This document shows, one piece after another, positions 45,028-53,873 of a DNA stretch of 64,000 nt (its first letter is position 1; the number at the start of each line of letters is the position of its first letter). The translations under genes were made by a program, and so were the position numbers. The notes under the pieces were generated by a model. That model was not told where the DNA came from and searched no databases. It saw only the letters and a program-made list of their open reading frames with translations. Source of the DNA: Marinomonas sp. THO17. GTDB taxonomy: Bacteria > Pseudomonadota > Gammaproteobacteria > Pseudomonadales > Marinomonadaceae. Location: contig NZ_AP031575.1 in NCBI RefSeq assembly GCF_040436405.1, positions 1,430,501 to 1,494,500 on the forward strand, given 5' to 3'.

Positions 45028-45954
45028 TTAGCGAATACCTTTCGCAGATAGGTCAATTACTTGTGCAGCTTTTTCCGCTGTAATCAAGTTTGGACCAGAA
45101 GGTACGTTACCACCTGGAATCAAACCGTAAGCAGCATTAAGTGCTAAGAAATTAACAGACATGTAACCTTGCAAGAATTGCTGTTGGTCGATAGCAAAGG
45201 ATGCATCACCGTCAACAATGGCTTTTAAGAAGTCTGCAGATAGGTCAAATGTAGCAACTCTCACATCGCCAGATAGGCCAAGAGATTTCACCGCAGCAAC
45301 CGTAGGCTCACCAGCGGTAGCAGCACCCAGAGCCATAATAGTGTCTACGTCTGGATTAGAGTCCAATGCCGCACGAACTTTAGATTCAATTTCTGCTGGA
45401 TCATTGGTTGTAGGTAGGATACCAACGTTACCACCAAAACCTTCTGTGAAACCCGCACAGCGTTGGTCTAGAGATACGTTACCCACTTCTTGGTTAACAC
45501 AAAGACCTTTTTTACCGCCCATTGCTTTGAGCTTTTCGCCCGCAGCTTTACCTGCGTCGTATTCTTCTTGACCTACGTGTAATAAGGCGCCAAGAGCTTT
45601 AGACACGTCAGAACCTGCGTTAATAGAAATAACAGGAATGCCTGCATTCACCGCACGACGAATAGATGGTCCTAATGCATCCGCGTCAGGAATCGATACC
45701 ACCAAACCGTCTGGCTCTTGGTTCACTGCTGCATCAATTAGCTGTGCCATTGCGACCATATCAAAAGTCTCTGGGGCACGATAATCAACGTCTGCACCAG
45801 TGTGTTCTGCAGCCAATTCCACACCGTTTTTCACCACAGACCAAAACGGATCGTTTGCTTGTCCATGTGTAACCACAATGATGTTGGCTGATAAAGCAAT
45901 ACTGGAACATAACCCAGCTGAAGTAGCCAATAGACCTTTTATTATTTTTTTCAT
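45028..45954 (-). CDS. CUT2-type sugar-binding protein
   Basis: A 308-residue periplasmic binding protein (Peripla_BP_4) with signal peptide to about residue 23 (SIALSA/NI). Ligand-region landmarks: VVTHGQANDPFWSVVKNG, SIPDADALGPSIRRAVNAGIPVISINAGSD and VATFDLSADFLKAI. The layout suits a fructose- or ribose-like sugar; sequence alone does not decide. First gene of the operon, preceded by a 500-base AT-rich promoter region with no visible regulator gene. Confidence 0.92.
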   Translation of the reverse strand: MKKIIKGLLATSAGLCSSIALSANIIVVTHGQANDPFWSVVKNGVELAAEHTGADVDYRAPETFDMVAMAQLIDAAVNQEPDGLVVSIPDADALGPSIRRAVNAGIPVISINAGSDVSKALGALLHVGQEEYDAGKAAGEKLKAMGGKKGLCVNQEVGNVSLDQRCAGFTEGFGGNVGILPTTNDPAEIESKVRAALDSNPDVDTIMALGAATAGEPTVAAVKSLGLSGDVRVATFDLSADFLKAIVDGDASFAIDQQQFLQGYMSVNFLALNAAYGLIPGGNVPSGPNLITAEKAAQVIDLSAKGIR

Positions 45955-46450
45955 TCTCTAGCTCCTCTTAGGATAGTAGTTGGACGGCAAAAGAATTCAC
46001 CGTTAACCCTGGTAGTCACACCAAAAGTTAATAACTAGTTTAGCCAACTAAGAAAAAATTGCCATAGCAAATAGAATAAAAATTGCAAAAAAAATAAAAA
46101 ATAGAATAATTGATTCGAAATGGCTTGATTAAGCATTTCATTTTTCAACTAAAATTTTTGCACACAAGATGTCGACTAAGATGGTTGCCAGCTTTCTAAC
46201 ATGTCACAAATGACCACAATAACTTGTTAGTATTTCTGTATTATGAAGGGATTGACCAAAACAGATCAAAACGGTGAATAGAATTATTCGTAAAGCATAT
46301 GGGAGCAGAGTTTCATTCAAAGCCTTCTGGATAAAGGTCTTTGACCCGCTCAGCAAAATATGGAGTCAAGATTGATTCGCTCTTCTCCATGTTGAGCTAA
46401 AGCGCCACGATAACACCTGTGGTGCTATCGTGGCTGTTGCCTATTCCCGT
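45955..46450. other. Intergenic region upstream of the sugar-binding protein gene
   Basis: About 500 bases, AT-rich for the first 170. It should hold the sugar transporter promoter near 45960-46100 and, at its left-hand gene's end, a hairpin at 46404-46434. No gene or RNA that I can recognise. Confidence 0.4.
46404..46434. terminator. Strong hairpin after the stilbene/carotenoid oxygenase gene
   Basis: Arms GCCACGATAACACC / GGTGCTATCGTGGC (13 of 14 paired) with a 3-base loop, 17 bases past the oxygenase stop. There is no T-run on the minus strand, so termination would be atypical. Confidence 0.55.
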
Positions 46451-47908
46451 TTACTCGCTGGCAAGCAACTTGTACTCGGGCGTCCACCAGCTGTGAATCT
46501 GGGCTGGAATTTGACAAGGGAGCTTAACCTTAGCAATAGGGCCATCTTCTAAGCGCTCGGCGTCCAAGATTAGCAAATCCGTCTCGCCGCCTTTCGCCAT
46601 GTTGACACCAACACCAATGATGTAACCCTCACCTTCTCCAGCGCGGGCACTCTTCGGCGCGAACACGCATTCGTAAAGGGCAACACCTGGGTCTGCTTGG
46701 AAACGATTGATCTTGCCAGTTTGATGGTCAATTCTCAGGTATTGAGTGAACTGCCAAGTGTTCTCCGCATCTGGTGCAGAACTCGCCTGGAAGCCGTAAC
46801 GATAAGGCACAGTGTTGTATCTATCATCTTGACGCGGTAGCTCGCCGCCCACTTGTGCAAGCGTCTCCATTTCAAAACTTTTTGGACTCGGGCCAGACAT
46901 ATCCATGCTGGTACGGGTAAGTATGGTTTTGGAATCATTAAGGTTCCACTCACCACCTTTTTGTGGCATAAATGGCAGCTGGTTACCCATGGATACAGGT
47001 GCATCGATGTAGACACGCTCTTTGTCGTCGAACGCACCCATGATGTGGTACATACCACGAGTCGGGCCTTTAACCCATTTCAAATCGGAGCCATCACCAC
47101 CGCGACGAATGCAACCAACATAAGTGGGTTGGCTACTATCCCACGCCCAATGCACGCCACCGTTACGCATTTGTTCTTCATCGAACATTACTGGCTGAAG
47201 GAAAAACGCGATGAAGTTTTCAGTTACCGCAAAATCGTGCAACAGCGACACATAAGGTACATTGATCTTCACGTTCCAAACCAGTTGACCGGAGCGTGAG
47301 AACTCGTAAATTTGAACCGCATCACTGCCGTGACCATCAGCCTCGTAACCAAAACCTACAAGGTTTCCAGTATGGGAGTCGAACTTAGGGTGCGCAGTAA
47401 AAGTCTGGCCTTTTAACTGGCCGTCAAAGTTGTAATTGGCGTCAATAGTTTCTAACGTAAATGGATCTAGCGCCGACGGTGGGCTATCCTCCTTAAGCGC
47501 TAACATCATATTCTTGTAAGGGACAATATGAGTGTTGGCCGTGCTTCGGCTCATGCCAAGAACGCTTGGATCATCCTCGTAAGGGTTGCGGTAAATCGGA
47601 AACAAAATACGCCCAGCTTTTTCTTGAGCGAGATAGCGGTCCGTACGCACAAAACGGCTGCGAAAATTAACTCGACCATTTTTAATCCGAAAGACACTGG
47701 CGTGGCCATCACCGTCGAAGGGAATAGTATTCGGGTGCAAGCGATATTGGGGATCTGGACCAATACGGTGAAAACAACCTTCTAGATCTGAGGGTATTTC
47801 ACCCTCTACTTCACAGTCAGTCACGTTCATTTCAACGCGAAATAATCGCTCTGCTGAATCCCAAGGAGTTACTTGGTCCTCTGCATTATCATGATTTGTA
47901 TCTTGCAT
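46451..47908 (-). CDS. Carotenoid/stilbene cleavage dioxygenase family protein
   Basis: A 485-residue non-haem iron oxygenase of the carotenoid cleavage family. The four iron-binding histidines can be placed in FTAHPKFD, SLLHDFAVTE, MYHIMGAFDD and the C-terminal QIHSWWTPE. The N-terminus (EIPSDLEGCFHRIGPDPQY, then FRSRFVRTDRY and YRNPYEDDPSV) is closer to bacterial lignostilbene dioxygenases than to carotenoid enzymes, so cleavage of a stilbene-type aromatic double bond is the better guess. No signal peptide. A LysR gene is divergent, 314 bases away. Base composition looks more GC-rich than neighbours, hinting at transfer. Confidence 0.88.
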   Translation of the reverse strand: MQDTNHDNAEDQVTPWDSAERLFRVEMNVTDCEVEGEIPSDLEGCFHRIGPDPQYRLHPNTIPFDGDGHASVFRIKNGRVNFRSRFVRTDRYLAQEKAGRILFPIYRNPYEDDPSVLGMSRSTANTHIVPYKNMMLALKEDSPPSALDPFTLETIDANYNFDGQLKGQTFTAHPKFDSHTGNLVGFGYEADGHGSDAVQIYEFSRSGQLVWNVKINVPYVSLLHDFAVTENFIAFFLQPVMFDEEQMRNGGVHWAWDSSQPTYVGCIRRGGDGSDLKWVKGPTRGMYHIMGAFDDKERVYIDAPVSMGNQLPFMPQKGGEWNLNDSKTILTRTSMDMSGPSPKSFEMETLAQVGGELPRQDDRYNTVPYRYGFQASSAPDAENTWQFTQYLRIDHQTGKINRFQADPGVALYECVFAPKSARAGEGEGYIIGVGVNMAKGGETDLLILDAERLEDGPIAKVKLPCQIPAQIHSWWTPEYKLLASE

Positions 47909-48222
47909 GATAAACCTACCTCTTTCAGTTATTGTTTTTGTTTTTAAATGGGGAGAATTACCAGCGTGCCAGCCTCACAGAAACGTGAAGCGACCGAATT
48001 CGGCTTTGGACAATTAAAGAGATGAAGCAAAAGCTCAAGGTGCTTAAAAACACTCATTGCGACTACCTATTCTTATTATGCTGGCAATACTTACACATGG
48101 CCAAAGCGCCGCTAACGGCTAAATATTGACCAAAATTTGAACTTGGAATCAGTATATCAATGAGGCACTATTTACCATATTGATAGTTTTAAATATTGGT
48201 TATTTAATATTGATGGCGGATT
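47909..48222. other. Divergent promoter region, oxygenase and LysR genes
   Basis: 314 bases, AT-rich near the LysR gene. An AATATT-N8-AATATT inverted repeat at 48192-48211 lies right before the LysR start and could be its own operator. No other gene seen. Confidence 0.45.
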
Positions 48223-49167
48223 ATGAACTTAAAACGACTTGATTTAGGGGTATTGGTGGTACTGGACGCCCTTTTCAAAGAGGGTAGTGTCAGTCAGGCA
48301 GCAACCAGGCTTTCCATCAGCCAACCCAGTGTTAGCTACTCTCTTAAAAAGCTTCGCGAGGCTCTCAATGATGAGCTGTTTGTGCGTGCGGGTAACCGCA
48401 TGTTGCCCACGGCCAAGGCGCTAGAGTTGGAAGAGCCCTTACGAAATCTGCTGTCTATTCTGCAGAACGACATCATCCAAGAGAGCCACTTTAACCCCAA
48501 AATCGACCAACGCCGGTTTATCATCAACACTGGCGACGTGGGCGAAGTCGCTTTTATGCCGAAGTTACTGAGCTGGATAAGCCGAGAAGCACCGGGAATC
48601 ACCATTGAGTGTGCATACGCAAAAACCGTGCAGCTGCCTCAAGCTCTAGAAGATAGGGAAATAGACCTCGCCATCGGTAATATGGCTGGGCTAGATAACC
48701 CTAATATTCATCGAACCCAACTGTTTGAGCACCCATTTGTATGCGCTGTAAGTGACTCTCACCCCTTTATTCGTGATACGCTAAACATAGACCTGTTTCG
48801 GCAAGCTAAGCATGTAGGCCTTGCTGGGGAAGGCTATAGCCAAGAGATCTTCGAAGCGGAAATCATTAAGCAAGCTGGCGTCAGAGACGTGGTATTTCGC
48901 ACCAAACACTTTATGCATTTACCGCAAATCGTGCGGGGCACCGATCTAGTAGCCACTCTGCCTAAAATTGCTGTTGCGGCACAGCAAAACACCTCTGGTT
49001 TGCGCATCTTTACCCCCCCTTTCTCTCTCACCAAGGTGCCCGTCGCCATGTACTGGCACCATCGCTACCATAGGGATGCAGGGCTTTGTTGGTTACGCCA
49101 ACTGGTTATGGAATTATTCGCGGAAAAAGATCCAACCAACGATTTTGAAATTTCTATCCAGGAATAA
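48223..49167 (+). CDS. LysR-family transcriptional regulator
   Basis: A 314-residue LysR regulator. The winged HTH spans about residues 5-65 (LVVLDALFKEGSVSQAATRL, SQPSVSYSLKKLREAL); the effector-binding domain follows from about 90 with INTGDVGEVAFMPKLLSWI. This N-terminal form (LDLGVLVVLDALF) is typical of NodD/LinR/NahR-like aromatic-responsive regulators. It is divergent from the oxygenase gene, which is its likely target. The ATG at 48223 is the only reasonable start, though GGCGGA lies unusually close to it. Confidence 0.9.
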   Translation: MNLKRLDLGVLVVLDALFKEGSVSQAATRLSISQPSVSYSLKKLREALNDELFVRAGNRMLPTAKALELEEPLRNLLSILQNDIIQESHFNPKIDQRRFIINTGDVGEVAFMPKLLSWISREAPGITIECAYAKTVQLPQALEDREIDLAIGNMAGLDNPNIHRTQLFEHPFVCAVSDSHPFIRDTLNIDLFRQAKHVGLAGEGYSQEIFEAEIIKQAGVRDVVFRTKHFMHLPQIVRGTDLVATLPKIAVAAQQNTSGLRIFTPPFSLTKVPVAMYWHHRYHRDAGLCWLRQLVMELFAEKDPTNDFEISIQE

Positions 49168-49292
49168 GGCTAACCTGAGTTTGAATTGGCGTTCTGCAAT
49201 AGGCACATAGTGCATATATCCATAGTATTGACGTACTTCCAAGTCAGAAAGGGCGTCTGTTTGTATCAGAATAATTAGATGAAAACCCTTAC

Positions 49293-50066
49293 TTAGAAAA
49301 ATCTTATCCAACCAAACAGAAAGCTTGTTTGTATGCTTTTATCAACAATGGGACTGTTTTTAACTTCATCAGAGAGATACTCCAAACTCAATTGTGTCAC
49401 CAGCACACTACTATCACTCAACTCATAATGCATGTCGATCCCGATATAAGGTTGGAAACTGGATTTTGCTTTGTATTCGGGACGATCTTCTCGCACTTCT
49501 TTCGTTTCAATCCCATATAGGTATTGATTTAACTCTGAACTAGCTTTACTAATCCCAAAACTGACATCAATCATGTATCGAGCATAGTTTTTGTGAAAGC
49601 CCAACCCAGTCGATAAAGAGTCGCCATGATGAGTCCCCGATATGTCTCTCACATATTCTCCCTGCCAATACCATTGTGTCATCAAGTGATTGGCCAATAC
49701 ATAATTAGCCGATACTCCTAAATCAATCGTAGAAGATCGTTTTAACCCTGTTAATGCCTTGGAATCTTTTGCTTCATAAGGCGCTGAGCTCGAGCTTGCA
49801 TCTAGCGTTAAGGTCAAATTACCCGCTTGGTAAAATTCGTAAAATACGCCATCTATCCCCAGATGTAGATGCTCCCACTCGTAAGCGATGTAGGGTTGCA
49901 GCGATAAGTCAAAATCATCCGCTTGTCGATATTCAATCGACTCCGCATTGATGAAGCCACCTAACAACCAACCTTGTGCTTCTCCCGTAGTTTGAAAACT
50001 GGCTTGCGCATATGGTGTCGCCACTGCCCCCAAAACGATCATTGCATTCACTGCGTGCTGAAACAT
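49293..50066 (-). CDS. MipA/OmpV-like outer-membrane protein
   Basis: A 257-residue outer-membrane beta-barrel. Signal peptide to about residue 22 (YAQA/SF), then alternating strands (LSLQPYIAYEWEHLHLGIDGVFYEFY; SLSTGLGFHKNYARYMIDVSFGI) and a terminal Phe (GWIRFF) as needed for barrel assembly. Layout fits the MipA/OmpV family (scaffolding/porin-like); I am not sure of the subfamily. It faces a divergent membrane-bound AraC-type regulator that may control it. Confidence 0.78.
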   Translation of the reverse strand: MFQHAVNAMIVLGAVATPYAQASFQTTGEAQGWLLGGFINAESIEYRQADDFDLSLQPYIAYEWEHLHLGIDGVFYEFYQAGNLTLTLDASSSSAPYEAKDSKALTGLKRSSTIDLGVSANYVLANHLMTQWYWQGEYVRDISGTHHGDSLSTGLGFHKNYARYMIDVSFGISKASSELNQYLYGIETKEVREDRPEYKAKSSFQPYIGIDMHYELSDSSVLVTQLSLEYLSDEVKNSPIVDKSIQTSFLFGWIRFF

Positions 50067-50251
50067 GTCTCGATTCCTGTTATTTCATCCGATAATGAAC
50101 AGATTAATAAACAAGCATACTGAGGTCGTCTCGTCGTGAGAGGTGAAACAAATCGCAAAGTTTTATAAAATACTCAGTGTCTTAGCCGACATGGAAAGAC
50201 AAACCATTCCCTCAATGAGCGACAATTCCCATCATCAGGATTGAATAGGAT

Positions 50252-51439
50252 ATGAATACAGTGGATACGATTGAAGCCATTTTTGCTTCTGCGGTATTAG
50301 GACAATGCTTATTAACCATCAGCTTATTAATCGTTAAGAAAGACCCTCTGCACATTTATGCGCCATTAATTGTGTTCTTTACAGCCATTTTCATTAATAG
50401 CCTTTCCACCACAATCGACATACTTCCATTCGACGCATCGAGTTTTCTGATTAAATACACCAGCACTGTATTTGGTTTTATCTGTTTGCTGCTCTTATTT
50501 CCTTTTCTTTGGTTTTATATCCGTAACATTACCAGTCCAGTTCTAATAGAATGGCGCAAACAAGACATCTATCATCTCATACCTTTTATCATAGGTTTGG
50601 GCGTTGCCACTTTACTCTTGTCTTTACCTGTTAATATGATGGCCATGCTCTTCGATGAAAATGCAGAGGGTCCTGTGACTTGGTTGTTAGAGTTCGCGGC
50701 ATGGTCTTTGTATCTTTTGATGATTTTATGGGCGATACAATGTCTGTGTTATTTCACTGTGTTTGTACGTCATTTAGTACGCCATAAACAGCAACTTAAA
50801 CATTATTTTTCCAGTACTGAAGACAGAGAACTGATGTGGATTTACGTGGTGAGTGTACTCATGATTACCACTCTAATGGTTTCTTGGGTAGGCATGTTTA
50901 CTGACTATATTGATCAATTTGAATATTTAGTAGACATCTTGGTTCTATGTTTTGTTTTTACCCTATCTCATTGGAGTTTACGGCAAGGCAGCTTTATGCA
51001 AGAAACAGCATTTGCCGATCTTAACGCAACAGAAGAATCAGCAGGCATGTCGTCTATCAAAAGTCCTGCTAAATATGAAAAATCCGCACTCACCGAAGCT
51101 CATATTGATCGTATCGAACAAAACATTCATAAAGTCATGCAAGAGCAGCAATTGTATTTGAATCCTAACCTTTCATTATCCGATCTTTCTAAAGCGGTAG
51201 CAGAGCCTGCCAATTACGTTTCTCAGACCTTAAATGGTCGCCTTGGCGATACCTTTTTCGACTTTATCAATGCATTGCGTATTAAAGAGGCTCTTAAACT
51301 GATCGGACAAGAAGAGAAAACCGTTTTAGACATTGCATACGAAGTAGGCTTTAACTCACGGTCTTCTTTCTATAAAGCCTTTAAAAGAGAAACTGGGCTA
51401 ACACCAACAGCCTATAAGCAGAGCCTTCAGCCTTCTTGA
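50252..51439 (+). CDS. Membrane-bound AraC-family regulator
   Basis: A 395-residue protein whose first 235 or so residues form about seven hydrophobic helices and whose C-terminus (about 285-393) is an AraC-type DNA-binding domain: LSDLSKAVAEPANYVSQTL and TVLDIAYEVGFNSRSSFYKAFK, then RETGLTPTAYK. Such proteins can sense a signal in or across the membrane and bind DNA directly. It is divergent from the MipA-like gene and convergent with the interrupted outer-membrane protein gene. Confidence 0.9.
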   Translation: MNTVDTIEAIFASAVLGQCLLTISLLIVKKDPLHIYAPLIVFFTAIFINSLSTTIDILPFDASSFLIKYTSTVFGFICLLLLFPFLWFYIRNITSPVLIEWRKQDIYHLIPFIIGLGVATLLLSLPVNMMAMLFDENAEGPVTWLLEFAAWSLYLLMILWAIQCLCYFTVFVRHLVRHKQQLKHYFSSTEDRELMWIYVVSVLMITTLMVSWVGMFTDYIDQFEYLVDILVLCFVFTLSHWSLRQGSFMQETAFADLNATEESAGMSSIKSPAKYEKSALTEAHIDRIEQNIHKVMQEQQLYLNPNLSLSDLSKAVAEPANYVSQTLNGRLGDTFFDFINALRIKEALKLIGQEEKTVLDIAYEVGFNSRSSFYKAFKRETGLTPTAYKQSLQPS

Positions 51440-51548
51440 GAAAACCACTAAATGGGAAAGTAGCCATCTCTCTGTCAAGCGGTGCTTGGCAGAGTCAAAC
51501 AGCATTAGGACGCATTTTAATCAATTCAATAAACGGATTTTTGCGAAT

Positions 51549-52592
51549 TCACAACACCAATATCACGCTGATGCCCATTTCTTTGGAATGATTGTGAGGT
51601 TCAATCATAGGAGTACTATCCAAATCATAATCTATGGTGGAATCATCAATATTCCAATATTTGTAGAAGGCCTCTACTTTAATCTGCCAGTCCTTGCTAA
51701 TTGGCTTCGAAAGCCCCAATCTTACGCGATTACCATAGCCATTGTATTGCGAAAATGACAGATCTTGGTGACCATTTAGTCTTCCTAAGTGGCTGGTATT
51801 TTCACCTAGGGAAGGAGCGAATAAGTCTTCTGAACATCAGTCTTATCAGAGAAACGGCCTATCAAGGCAAGAGTGAGCAGGAATGTTAATACCTTTCAAT
51901 TACTCTTAACACAGAGAGGCCGTTTCTCTGAAAGACCCGAAGGGCGTGGGCTAAGCTCTCTTTATTCTTTGTTAAGCTTCTTGCCAATATACTTATATTG
52001 GACGGCGAAACTTGCCTCGAATAAAAGAGAGTTATCCACACGCTGAAGTCAGTGGACTTGTTCGTACCTTCCCTAGAATCAAATAATCAAATTCGACATT
52101 GCCATACAACCCCCAATCGGAAAAAAGTTGCTTGCGTTCAAAATCAATCCCAATTGGGATGTAATAGTAAACCTGCTCACGTTCATAACCATGACGTTCA
52201 GTACTGGACACCCTACCACTGGAATCATCATTTAAATATCGATACCCCAAGCCAATATAGCTCGTCACTTGCCATTTTGAATCAAGCCGCCAAGGACTGC
52301 CCGATAAACCACGTATTTCAAATAACTCATCGGGAATACCCTGGATGGTACCAGAACCTTCATAGTCCATTTTACCGCTTGAAATAGTCACTTCTAACGC
52401 TTTCACATTATGAGCTTGTTGGTAAATAAAACGTCCGTTAAAACCCGATAATGACCCTTTTTCTTGCATTACCGATGGCTCGGTATAAACAATATTGGAC
52501 GCATGCAAACCTAGTTCTACTTGAGTCGTTGCGAAAGTCATTGTGCTCATTCCGAACAAACATAGCGCCGACAACATACGAAATTGCATCAT
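51549..52592 (-). pseudogene. Outer-membrane protein gene interrupted by a MITE
   Basis: The 5' part (52592 to about 52074) encodes a signal peptide (LFGMSTMTFA/TT) and a barrel (YIGLGYRYLNDDSSG; GIDFERKQLFSDWGLYG; EFDYLIL). It then runs into the element, giving a foreign tail GKVRTSPLTSACG and stop at 52032. The missing 3' part lies beyond the element (51808-51549) and encodes GENTSHLGRLNGHQDL, NRVRLGLSKPISKDW and an ending VILVL. Removing the 265-bp element plus one TA rejoins the frame exactly (FDYLIL-GENTSHLG), for a 258-residue protein. The gene was intact until insertion; the truncated 186-residue product lacks the final strands and probably cannot fold. Confidence 0.9.
51809..52073 (-). 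mobile_element. MITE, full copy 3 (265 bp), inserted in an outer-membrane protein gene
   Basis: Inverted relative to copy 4. Ends GGGAAGG...CCTTCCC with TA on both sides (51807-51808, 52074-52075). Nearly identical over its whole length to copy 4, with only about half a dozen differences. It has a perfect DnaA-box sequence TTATCCACA at 52032-52040. No coding capacity for a transposase. Confidence 0.93.
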
Positions 52593-52863
52593 GACAAACT
52601 TTATTCCTTATTCGATACCTTGATGTCCATGACAACGGAGTGCTTATTAAAATCCGCACCCACACTAAATTAATAGAATTCATCTAAAATTGAAAAAATA
52701 CAATTTTATTCATATTAAGATTTAAACAACAATCGTATCAGCTCTTAGCGATACAACAAATGATTCTTTTTCTAACAATAAGAAATACATCGACGGTGAA
52801 AGACTTAATCCATCAAGAGCACTATGAGACTTATGCACTTACATAACAGGATGACAGATCACC
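52593..52863. other. Promoter region between the interrupted gene and mesX
   Basis: 270 AT-rich bases separating divergent genes. I see no recognisable S-adenosylmethionine riboswitch structure, and no other gene. It should contain promoters for both sides. Confidence 0.4.
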
Positions 52864-53853
52864 ATGCACACAAAATTTAGCTTCAGCATCAACACACTGA
52901 AATTTGATGAAGACTATCAGCCATCAGCAAACACTCGTATCACGACTAACTTTGCCAACCTTGCGAGAGGTCGGCACCGACAAAGTAATTTACGTAATGC
53001 CTTAAAGATGATTAACAATCGTTTTAATGCATTAGCCCATTGGGATAACCCCAAAAGCGAGCGTTATCATATTGAATTGAATATCGTATCCGTCAATATA
53101 AATGTGGAAGCCAAGCAACAAAGCTTCCCAAGTATCGAAATCTTACAAACCTGGATTCTAGACAGGGACACCCAACAACGTATTCCTGGCGTAGTGGGCA
53201 ATAACTTTTCTTCTTATGTACGAGATTATGATTTTAGCGTGCTATTGCCGAGTCATAATAAAGATAAAGAATCGTTCAGCGTGCCAGAAGGCTTTGGCGA
53301 ACTGCATGGCAAACTCTTCCAACATTTTATTCGCTCCTCAAGCTACCAGCAGGCATTCAATAAGCCGCCCATTATTTGTTTGAGCGTTTCGGACAACAAA
53401 ACTTACCGTAGAACAGAAAACGAACACCCTGTCTTAGGCTTTGAATATCGGCCCAATGACTCATCCTTGACAGAAAAGTACTTTCAAAAAATGGGTTTAA
53501 AGGTTCGCTACTTTATGCCACCAAACAGTGTTGCACCTTTGGCATTTTATTACTTTGGTGACTTGCTGAATGATTACACCAATCTTGAACTAATCAGCAC
53601 CATTAGCACCATGGAAACCTTCCAGAAAATCTATCGACCTGAGATTTACAACGCCAACACAGTGGCTGGTCATTATTACCAACCCAATTTGCAAAACTCA
53701 GATCATTCACTCACACACATTGTGTATGACAGAAAAGAACGCAGTCATCTTGCCGTACAGCAAGGCAAGTTTGCCGAAGAAAACTTCATTAAACCCTATC
53801 AAGCGATATTGCAGCAGTGGTCAGATAATTATGCTGTTTCATCACGTCAATAA
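52864..53853 (+). CDS. mesX: MesX (DUF1852), partner of methionine synthase MesD
   Basis: A 329-residue cytosolic DUF1852 protein, recognised by its N-terminus (FSINTLKFDEDYQPS, TTNFANLARG) and its invariable place directly before a short MetE-like protein. DUF1852 (MesX) is known as a protein required for MesD activity, together with oxygen; it may be an oxygenase that prepares the methyl donor. It ends 20 bases before the mesD start, same operon. Sequence alone shows no familiar metal motif. Confidence 0.85.
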   Translation: MHTKFSFSINTLKFDEDYQPSANTRITTNFANLARGRHRQSNLRNALKMINNRFNALAHWDNPKSERYHIELNIVSVNINVEAKQQSFPSIEILQTWILDRDTQQRIPGVVGNNFSSYVRDYDFSVLLPSHNKDKESFSVPEGFGELHGKLFQHFIRSSSYQQAFNKPPIICLSVSDNKTYRRTENEHPVLGFEYRPNDSSLTEKYFQKMGLKVRYFMPPNSVAPLAFYYFGDLLNDYTNLELISTISTMETFQKIYRPEIYNANTVAGHYYQPNLQNSDHSLTHIVYDRKERSHLAVQQGKFAEENFIKPYQAILQQWSDNYAVSSRQ

Positions 53854-53873
53854 ATATGAGAAGAGAATGTATT

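Noticed and set aside
52593-52863. A methionine-pathway riboswitch upstream of mesX
   Set aside because: I found no paired regions resembling SAM riboswitch classes by reading; a covariance-model search would settle it.
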